Source of the DNA: an uncultured Lachnospiraceae bacterium
GTDB lineage: Bacteria > Bacillota > Clostridia > Lachnospirales > Lachnospiraceae
Length of the DNA stretch: 14,244 nt
Reading direction: 5' to 3'
Assembly (NCBI GenBank): GCA_946549155.1
Contig: CAMNQN010000070.1
Location: 1-14,244, forward strand
Shown here: positions 13,807-14,244 of the stretch, in pieces
Position numbering within the stretch: position 1 is the stretch's first letter
Layout: every line of letters starts with the position of its first letter
Notes under the pieces: generated by a model
Database searches by the model: none
Seen by the model: only the letters and a program-made list of their open reading frames with translations
What the model was told of the DNA's origin: nothing
Program-made: the position numbers and the translations under genes

Positions 13807-14244
13807 ATGAGAATTCCAAGGATCTTGTTGGCGGCGGGGGCCAGCGGAAGCGGGAAAACGCTGATTACCTGCGGGCTTCTGCAGGTACTGGTGAACCGGG
13901 GAATCAAGGTGGCTTCCTTTAAGTGCGGGCCGGATTATATTGATCCGATGTTTCACAGCCGGGTGATCGGTACGCAGTCGGCCAATCTGGATACCTTTTT
14001 CACATCGCCGGAGGTCACCCGGTATCTGTTGGAAAAAAATGCCTCCGGGTGCGGGATCGCGGTGATGGAGGGGGTTATGGGCTATTACGACGGGGCGGGA
14101 GCAACCACCACGAAAGCCAGCGCCTATGACCTGGCGGCGGTCACCGATACCCCTGTGATTTTGATTGTGAACAGCAAGGGCATGAGCGTGTCTCTGGCCG
14201 CTTACATCAAGGGGTTTCTGGAGTATCGGGAGGACAGCCGTATT
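13807..14244 (+). CDS. cbiA: Cobyrinic acid a,c-diamide synthase, 5' part
   Basis: CbiA amidates the a and c side chains of cobyrinate, using ATP and glutamine. Only the first 146 codons are in the window and the frame stays open to the edge; the full protein is usually about 450 residues. A P-loop AGASGSGKT (10-18), FKCGPDYIDPMFH (39-51) and MEGVMGYYDGAG (89-100) identify the DethioB-synthetase-like ATP domain of CbiA. The glutamine amidotransferase half lies beyond the window. AGGAGG at 13794-13799, overlapping the previous stop codon, with 7-nt spacing sets the start. Short identity with CobQ/CbiP exists in this fold, but the CGPDYIDP motif points to CbiA. Confidence 0.93.
   Translation, partial: MRIPRILLAAGASGSGKTLITCGLLQVLVNRGIKVASFKCGPDYIDPMFHSRVIGTQSANLDTFFTSPEVTRYLLEKNASGCGIAVMEGVMGYYDGAGATTTKASAYDLAAVTDTPVILIVNSKGMSVSLAAYIKGFLEYREDSRI

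Noticed and set aside
1..14244. CRISPR array, tRNA, rRNA or insertion sequence
   Set aside because: No regularly spaced repeats, RNA gene signatures, transposase or terminal inverted repeats were seen; the window is one continuous operon.

Overview
The window is the first 14 kb of an anaerobic (early cobalt insertion) cobalamin operon. All genes are on the + strand. The gene content (cbiK, D, L, F, G, H, a cbiJ-E-T fusion and cbiA), the AGGAGG-type ribosome binding sites, a monoderm-style lipoprotein, a GC-rich coding style and a cobalamin riboswitch feeding an intrinsic terminator point to a Clostridia member, most likely a Lachnospiraceae-like gut anaerobe. The family-level guess is inference.

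Layout. Bases 1-137 hold no gene I can support. A strong promoter (TTGTAA, 17 nt, TATAGT) lies at 138-166. It is followed by a cobalamin riboswitch (about 188-410) and an intrinsic terminator (433-466). The 5' arm of the terminator is perfectly complementary over 10 nt to the aptamer's own conserved GGGTAAAAGG segment, which gives a ready antiterminator. After about 145 nt of leader come an uptake-like module and then a biosynthesis module.

Uptake-like module (613-7089): a CbiK cobaltochelatase with a signal peptide and an extra helical domain; a 931-residue lipoprotein with two NEAT-like beta domains, a repeat linker, a truncated duplicate of a substrate-binding domain and then a complete one; a BtuC/FecCD-type permease; and an ABC ATPase with an extra C-terminal domain.

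Biosynthesis module (7086 to the window end): CbiD, CbiL, CbiF, CbiG, CbiH, a CbiJ-CbiE-CbiT three-domain fusion, and the first 146 codons of CbiA. Genes overlap or are spaced by a few bases, so one polycistronic message is likely. Together they cover the steps from cobalt-factor II to cobalt-precorrin-8. CbiC and everything after CbiA would have to lie downstream or elsewhere.

Most interesting point: the only cobaltochelatase in the window carries an export signal and sits directly before a tetrapyrrole-type ABC importer, all under B12 control. The cytoplasmic pathway needs cobalt inserted inside the cell. This suggests either an extracytoplasmic metal or tetrapyrrole scavenging device, or a separate cytoplasmic chelatase elsewhere. 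The modular lipoprotein, with its degenerate second binding domain, fits the scavenging idea but does not prove it.
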